Source: Odobenus rosmarus divergens
Lineage: Eukaryota > Chordata > Mammalia > Carnivora > Odobenidae
Length of the DNA stretch: 64,000 nt
NCBI RefSeq assembly: GCF_000321225.1
Contig: NW_004451515.1
Location: 362,457-426,456, forward strand
Reading direction: 5' to 3'
Shown: positions 57,397 to 64,000 of the stretch, in pieces
Numbering within the stretch: the first letter of the stretch is position 1
Layout of the letters: the number at the start of each line of letters is the position of its first letter
Notes under the pieces: generated by a model
Told to the model about the DNA's origin: nothing
Seen by the model: only the letters and a program-made list of their open reading frames with translations
Databases searched by the model: none
Program-made: the position numbers and the translations under genes

Positions 57397-57945
57397 ATTC
57401 TCTTTTGCTTTCCATTTACATTTCTTTCATTTTCAGCCCATGAGTGTCTTTAAAGCTTAAGTGAGTCTCTTGTAGGCATCATATAGTTGGGTCTTTTCTT
57501 TTTTAATCCATTCAAGCACTCTGTGTCTTTTGATTGGAAAATTTAAACCATTTACATTTAAAGTAATTATTGGTAGGTAAGGACTTACTATTGCCATTTT
57601 GTTAAATGTTTTCTGATTGTTTTGTAGTTCTTTTGTTCCTTCCTTCCTCTCTCACTTTCTTTGAAAATTGATTATTTTTAAGGTGATATGCTTTGATTCT
57701 TTTCTCATCATTTGTATATTTTTATAGGGTTTTTTTTGTGATTACCATGAGGCTTTCATAGTAAATTTTGTAACAGTCTGTTTTAAGTTGAAAACAACTC
57801 AGTATTTGAGCCCTGCAGGGTTTCTGCTGCTTCTTTGTTGTAGTCTCGAGCTTTCCCAGAGCTGTTTGGTCTGTTTATAGTTGTTTATTCATTGTTTTTG
57901 TGGGGAGACAACCTTTGGGACCTCCTAGCCAGCCATCTTGCCAAT

Positions 57946-60900
57946 GTCAGTCCCTACAGTGAAATTTTTGTTGTATTTAATTTGAAGTTTTGAGAAAGTG
58001 GAAGAGAATCAGGAAAGCTAGTAGTGGAGAATAAGTATAAATCCAAACTGGTGGAAGGGGTAGTTTTGTCTGTAGTTAAAGCTTTACTAATCAAGTTAAT
58101 GGTGCAAATGACATACATACCGTTGTTTTCGACTAGGAGCTACAGGTTATGTTTTGTAGCATATTTACCTTTTGTTTAAATATTAATCCTTTGCTTTTTA
58201 ATATTAATTTATATTCCTTGAAATGTACAATTTATGATGGCCCATAAAAAAGAAGCAACAAACCCGTTTAAGATTTAAATTTTTGCTCTAGCTTGTCTTT
58301 ATGTAGATAAGAAAAAAATTGTACTTCAAAAGTGAAAACCTATGAGTTAATTTCTACCCATCAATGCCTAATGCAATAGGCAGAATATGTGTCAGCTCAT
58401 CCAGTTAGATTGAGACTCTGGTAGTAGGCCGTAATTTGGAGCCGAATGAATATATGAATGTCAAAAATTGGGAGCTAGCTTGATCCTCAATTTAAGAAAA
58501 ATGAAGAGCCTATGAACTGCAATTGGTCTTCAAAAAAAAAAAGAAGAAGAAGTATCTTTGCTGGTAACTTTAGAGATGCTAGCATGTCTAAGGGTTTCAA
58601 CAAATCCACATAGGAGCAACTAGTAGTTGAGAACAGAGCTTTATTAAATAAGAAAGTTTAAGTGGTATATAGCATGTAGAAGCTGAGTTGTTGGGTTGAA
58701 GTCGGCTGTGTTATTGATTAATTTATACTTTTTTAATAGTGGGGGACCCGGTCAAGGCCTGGGTTTTACTGAGTAGGAGTATCTATAAAGATATAGAAGC
58801 AGGGAGTCCTTCATAGGCTCTGACAGTAGAGAGTAAGTAGGAGACGAAGTAGTTCATGAGAATGTGGCTTCTGGAAGGCCCTCACACCAAGCAGTGTTTA
58901 AATTTAGTTTCAGCATGCACAACACAAACAGAGAGAAATTCATAGTTGACACAAAGATGAGTTGTCCTCATCCATCTTCCTTTAAAGTTGCTTTCTCTGG
59001 AAAGGATGCCAAATTTGGGATGTTCCCATAATCACCCTCCACAGACAACATACATCCTTTGTACATCAAAAGGGAAAAGCTGTGACTCAGGGTGGAGGAC
59101 CCTAGGGGATCGGTTTGCTGAAATTGCTCTTCACTAATCACACATGCTTGTTTGTCCCTTCTCTAGTTTAAAATTGGAGTAGGAAGAACTTATTCCAGAA
59201 ATCTGGGACAGCTCTAAACTCTGGCTTTCTCGTTAAACTCGGCTACTCAAAGTCTCTGCTACTGAATGTCTCTAGTCTTATAGTCATTTGCAAACAATAG
59301 TGATAAATCATCTGTGATGGTGAATTGATCTTTGAAAAGTAACCTTTTCAATACTAGACAGAACCATTTCATATTGCCCACCCTGGAAAGATGAAACTTG
59401 GTAATTTCTCAGGTGTGCTCAGCCAAGACTCCGTCTTCTCCTGAGCCAAAACTTCTTTTTCAAGCAAGACTCACTTCAACCATTTACCTTTATGAGGAAT
59501 CCAGCTTTACTCCCAGGTCCATTTATCTCCATGTAAACCAGCCCCGTGCTTTAAATATTATGTTATGTTAAAGGTTGTCACTGTGGTTGTAAAATTTCAA
59601 ACATCAAGGTCAAGAACCTGAAAGCATTACTTTGGCATAAGCCTCTCTAAGGCAACTGTGGTGGTAGGGGCTGTTTCAAGGCCTGAGGCTCCCCTGTCTG
59701 TGGTTGTGGGAAGACACTCTATCCATTCCTGCAAGTTATTTGTGGCTCTCTGAGGAACTCATTTAACACTATTTTCCAGGGCACGCTCTTAGGAGGTAAA
59801 GCTGGACTTTTCTAGTCCTTGTTAAAATGTTTGCCTCAGTCCAAGCATCCAGTGGCACAAAAAGTCTGATGGTAAAGGGCGAGCTCCCAGAGAGAGCCCT
59901 GAGGAATGAAAGGTGGAATGTGCCACTGTTCTCTCATCCTTGAAGTGCTGATCTGCAGAGCCACATAACCAATCTATGAAACTTCAGCCCGCGTCCCAAA
60001 GCCTGACAACCATAGTAAATCCTGAATAAGCTGGATATTTGGAGGAGAGGTTTTGAAGTTAATTGAATTTTATGATGAACAGAAAGTTATGCAGAAAACC
60101 TGTTTGGTTTCAGCTCACGTAGGTGGAGGTCTTTCTGAGAAGCTTGGTTCCACTTTTCTCTCTTTGGGTGTAATTATAAATGTAATCTAACCATTTCTAG
60201 ATGTAAACTCTTCGGCACCTCCATAGCGTTACCTTACTCATAAAAACTTACTGTATATTTCCTGTAACGTGGCTGTTGAAGGTAAATGTATTGGACTAGA
60301 AGTATACAAACTCTAGCATCAAAGTTATTAGCCTAAAGGAAAAAAAAATCCTTGATAAGAGATTTTGTCATTTTTCTGTTTTTCTGAAAACAGATTGTAG
60401 AAAAAATCCATCTAATTGAGGGTTATGGATTCTCTGAGTATGACTAGTCCTGGTTTAAATAATGAAAAATGTGGTGAAAAGGGTAATTTTCTTCCTAAGT
60501 CCTGGATTTTAGTTCTGTTTCATTCTGGGTTTCATTATGAGACTCAAGACAAATCACAAGAGGCCCGGTGTAGCCCAGCTCTTGCAGTTCTGAGCTGTAG
60601 AATATATCTTGCAGGAAGAAAACTCATGCAGTTTTACTTGACTTACTGGAATACATCATATTCTTGCCATTAGTATCCATTTTCCCATTTTCTTTTATGG
60701 AATATTTTATTCCACTATGAATATTCATATGTACATCTATATGTACATGTGTATGTATGTAAAATTATGTAAGATTCGAGCTTTCTATAACGTCAATAAT
60801 GTACAGAATTCCTTAGAGATCACTGTGTTTTAGCAAGGAGGAAAGGCCTCTGCTAGTGTCTGTTTCCAAGCTTTTCACGGAGGCTATAAATTAGGCCTGG

Positions 60901-62066
60901 GAAGGCTATAACAAGTCAGTAATTTATAGACTATTAAGATAGTTAATTAGAAGTGATTCCTGAGCATATCCAATCGAGAACACATGTTTATAAAGGACAA
61001 ACAGATTCAACACAACATGTCTTTGACCTAACCAAACCCAATTAACAAAATGGACTATCTTATTTTGCATATCTCCCACTCCCCCCAAAATAGAATCACT
61101 AACCACTTGTTAACCACACTGACTTTCTAGCAGACAGAGTGGTGGCCCCAGAAATGTTCAGATCGAGCACCCTATTAGAGTGCAGGCGGCAGAGTCTACA
61201 AGACAGGAAGAAAGCCCTGCTTGCTTTTTGCCTCCTTTCCTAGTTTGACTTGATGTGATAATTCATTGCAGATTTCTTTTTCTTTGACAGAGTGCCTACC
61301 GCAGGAATGGGATGGCTTTTCTGGCCTGCTGATGGGACTGTGACTGTAACAACAGGAAAGGCACTGTTAAAGTAAGGTGATTTCTGTTCCCCTCTTTGGA
61401 CAAAATAAAATACAAGTTTACCTTCTCTGTATCCTCAGGAGTGGGTTGGTTTGTTGTGACTATCAACTGGCTGACTCCAGCTCTTTTTCCAGACCCCTCA
61501 GTGCTTCGTCTTGTTTACTGGCTGGGCCGTTTAGCTAATTAATGGCAGGATGTTTGGGATAGTGTGTAGGTGGACAAGAATGCAGATCACACAATTTTGA
61601 AATTTTAATTTGGAATGGATTTACTGCCCTCAGCTCACATATCTTAAAAGCAGTGTCTTTTCTCCTCCCCCCCGCCCCACAGTGTTTAGTCTATGTTTTA
61701 TTTGATGCATTTTGTAATCCAGGTTTGGGACAAAGGAAACAAAATTAAAAGGACAGTCACTTCTCCCTTTGTACTGTCCCACCAACTTTGCTGCAACATC
61801 TGCTGATTACGTATATCCTACGTGTATTTTAGAGACACATACTCATTTTATAAACTCACACTAATCAGAGACCTAATTGATCCGATGAACTGGCCGTCCC
61901 CAGCTTCGCATCCCTTCCCCCCACTTACAGAGTCCATGTTATTTTTTCATGCCTTCTTCCCGAACTTCCTGCGGCTCTGCCTGTCATGTGTGTTCTCCCT
62001 CTTATAGGCGCTCCTCCCCTGTCTTCATGTGTCTCTGTCCCCTGTCCCTCCTCTGGCCCGGGCCCA

Positions 62067-62067
<1 letters not shown>
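57946..62067. other. Long unique stretch, no confirmed gene
   Basis: Mostly unique. AT simple sequence with the palindrome 'atgaatattcat' at about 60717-60728 and repeated 'tatgtacat'. A possible exon is listed separately at 61291-61371. The 85-codon plus frame at 60416-60673 has no recognisable domain. Confidence 0.4.
61291..61371 (+). other. Possible exon bounded by strong splice-site matches
   Basis: The acceptor side is a pyrimidine tract plus AG ('tttctttttctttgacag', ending 61290). The donor side is 'aaa|gtaagg' starting at 61372. The 81 bases between have one stop-free frame (starting at the second base, VPTAGMGWLFWPADGTVTVT...), while the other two have stops. No protein family is recognised. 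It could be a coding exon, a long non-coding RNA exon or chance. Confidence 0.2.

Positions 62068-62109
<42 letters not shown>
62068..62109 (+). repeat. (CA)21 microsatellite
   Basis: Uninterrupted CA repeats for about 42 bases, likely polymorphic in length. Confidence 0.97.
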
Positions 62110-62110
<1 letters not shown>

Positions 62111-63429
62111 CCATTTTAGGAGCACGATAATCACAATCAGTTGACAAAGGGGAGTTGAATGATTTGCTTTCTCCCTTCAAAGCGCTCCCACAGCTACACG
62201 GGAATTGTGGACGGGGTCATTTCTTGCTGGGAGCAGCTGAGCTACCCTTCTGGCATCTATACTTTCTCCATTAAATGAGGAACTCGAACTTTGGAGAACA
62301 AATCAAAATGTAGCAGATGTAATTGTACAGTTCCTGATTCAACTTGAATTACAAAAAAGGAAGTTATTTCTTTAATTCGGTAAGACTTCTGTGCAATTTT
62401 ATTTTTATCATGGTTTTTGCACACACCGAAAGAGCCTTTGTAAAGCATTAATAAAAACAGAAATAAGAAGCATGAAAGATTTTCCGCCTGTGACCAAATC
62501 ATCATGAGGCTCCGTTAATATGATTGTGCCATATTATTCACATTTGTTAACTATCATTTACCTGTTCTGTGTTAGTCCTTCCTTCTGGAAAAAATCTTCA
62601 TGTCAAGAACAAAAAAACGCAGATATATAATATCAAAAAATTGCCAAGGGGTTTTGATGTTCCATCTGTGCTTGTTGAAATGTATGATTAAACTTTTCTT
62701 TTTATCATCATTCTTATTTTTCTTGGCATCCCTAATCATGGAAAATTATAAGCTTGCAGTAAACATCCTAACTTTTAAAACGACAGCATTTATTGTATTT
62801 GGTTTCGATCTGCCAGGCTTATAGATGTATAAAATTTTCAGGGCTAATTTTTCACATCAAAATTCCTTCTCTCCCACATTTTACATTTTAAACTATGCAC
62901 AAGGCAAAAACTACAGGGTTTAGGTTTTTTCCCTTCATTTTATTCTACCTGATCTCCTTATAGTCCCAGAGAAGGAAGACTCAACGTACATTTCTCTCAG
63001 AAATATGACAGGTCTGTGTTTTTGTTGGTCTGGCGTATGTTTGTCTATCTTGAACAGTCTGACAGGTAATTATTTATAAAATCTGGTTTTGCCCAGTAAG
63101 TCCATATAATAACCTTTCACTTTTCATCATAAGCCAGTGAGCTGAATTTAGAATAAAACAAGGTCATTTATGTCTGTCCCAAACCAGCCTAGATGTCCCC
63201 ATAATTGCTCAATATTAATATTTTTAATTCTTTTTTTTCTTTTCTACACTTAGCTCCTTTCTCTGACTCTTTCAACAACATTGAATTTGAAGTGAAATAA
63301 AATTTTCTTAAGCAGCAGATATAGAAAAAAAATTATAGAAGGAAAATCTCAGAAAATGCAGCTTCAATAAATTGCTCTCTCAAGATTAAAATGTTAGGTA
63401 AAATCATAAAATGTTAGCGCAGAGATGGT
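62110..63429. other. AT-rich unique sequence, no gene
   Basis: No repeat or exon recognised; short frames at 62257-62505 minus and 62600-62824 plus have hydrophobic translations without a domain. Confidence 0.4.
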
Positions 63430-63590
63430 CTTCGAATCACTGTAAACAACCATTCATTTTCCCAGTGCAAGTATGTAGCCTGGCGAGGGAAGTTAACTTT
63501 CCCAAGGTCACTCAGTAATGGCAGTGACAGACCAGAGACCAGATCCGTGGCCCCTCATCCTCAGGCCACCATTTTGCTCCAGCATACTGG
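63430..63590 (-). mobile_element. MIR element, antisense
   Basis: 'gcgagggaagttaactttcc', 'ccaaggtcactcagtaatgg' and 'gaccagatccgtggcccctc' are antisense MIR blocks. Confidence 0.7.
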
Positions 63591-63814
63591 ATTTGCGTAA
63601 AATACTACCAAGACACATTTGGGATTTTATAGCATGTTTATCCTAGACAATAACCTACATTTATTTTTTAAATGATACTAATTCTAAACATTCCAAAGCA
63701 TACATGTTACATTAAAATCTTCCTCAAAGGGCCCATGGTATACTTAAGTAATCTGTATTATATGTCAGTTTACATCAGTCTTTTAAAAAAAGAGGTCTGC
63801 AATCAGGGGGGAGG

Positions 63815-63910
63815 GGACTAACACACTTTGAGCACTGACTCTGTGTCAGGAACCTCACCTCTGGGATTTCATTGATCTTCACAATGACTTCATGAGGTAG
63901 AGGCTATCAA
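63815..63910 (-). mobile_element. MIR 3' part, antisense
   Basis: 'tttgagcactgactctgtgt', 'caggaacctcacctctggga' and 'tcacaatgacttcatgaggt' match the antisense MIR 3' half. Confidence 0.6.
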
Positions 63911-64000
63911 AAACAAAAACAGCCACATCAGGCTCATTTCTAAATCAAATGTGAATACACAAAATAATCTGTATTTTTGTAGCCTTGCGTTTTGGAGCTC

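Larger units (their letters stand above)
51905..57945 (-). mobile_element. Long old L1, antisense, with three nested insertions
   Basis: In plus-strand order: antisense 3' UTR (51920-52240), ORF2 C-terminal and RT regions (52250-54495), a break by an LTR-like element (54496-55295), ORF2 RT N-side (55296-55549), a break by a younger antisense L1 (55550-56055), endonuclease region (56056-57120), a break by a young sense L1 (57137-57380), and the 5' remainder to about 57945. L1 sequence resumes correctly after each insertion, so the order of events can be read. All coding is decayed. Confidence 0.87.

Noticed and set aside
1..64000. Bacterial-type features: operons, CRISPR arrays, riboswitches
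   Set aside because: Vertebrate SINE/LINE content and low coding density make these inapplicable; no regularly spaced repeat array was seen.

Overview
This window reads as a non-coding stretch of a carnivore nuclear genome. The strongest evidence is nine lysine-tRNA-derived can-SINEs with the head GGGGCGCCTGGGTGGCTC, an A-rich tail and in several cases clean target-site duplications (TSDs), together with young LINE-1 (L1) 3' ends of the type seen in bears, pinnipeds and mustelids. No dog-type SINEC_Cf copy was seen, so a caniform outside Canidae (Arctoidea) is the best inference. No convincing protein-coding gene, rRNA, tRNA gene or CRISPR array was found. The open reading frames are short and scattered, and most fall in repeats; those with recognisable homology are decayed L1 ORF1/ORF2 pieces. 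The window could be an intron or an intergenic region. Layout: 1-12 kb holds old L1 pieces, a chimeric inverted L1 insertion with its TSD (4.6-5.1 kb), MLT-type LTRs, a nested MIR pair, a 130-bp tandem duplication and four can-SINEs. 12-24 kb is mostly unique sequence with L2 and MIR fragments. 24-30 kb carries two can-SINEs around a 152-bp mosaic insertion, then a MER5A element and another can-SINE. 32-33.6 kb is a 5'-truncated antisense L1. 40.2-46.6 kb is a nearly full-length antisense old L1. 51.9-57.9 kb is a second long antisense L1 broken by three later insertions. The rest is unique sequence with scattered L2, MIR and simple repeats. The most unusual item is at 24115-24266: an insertion flanked by a 12-bp duplication and assembled from an exact copy of sequence 4.5 kb downstream, an exact copy of sequence 1.6 kb downstream and the end of a can-SINE. 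This looks like a serial template-switch (replication-based) event rather than a retrotransposon. Repeat family names come from recalled consensus sequences, not a database search, so subfamily names and the outer boundaries of old repeats are approximate.
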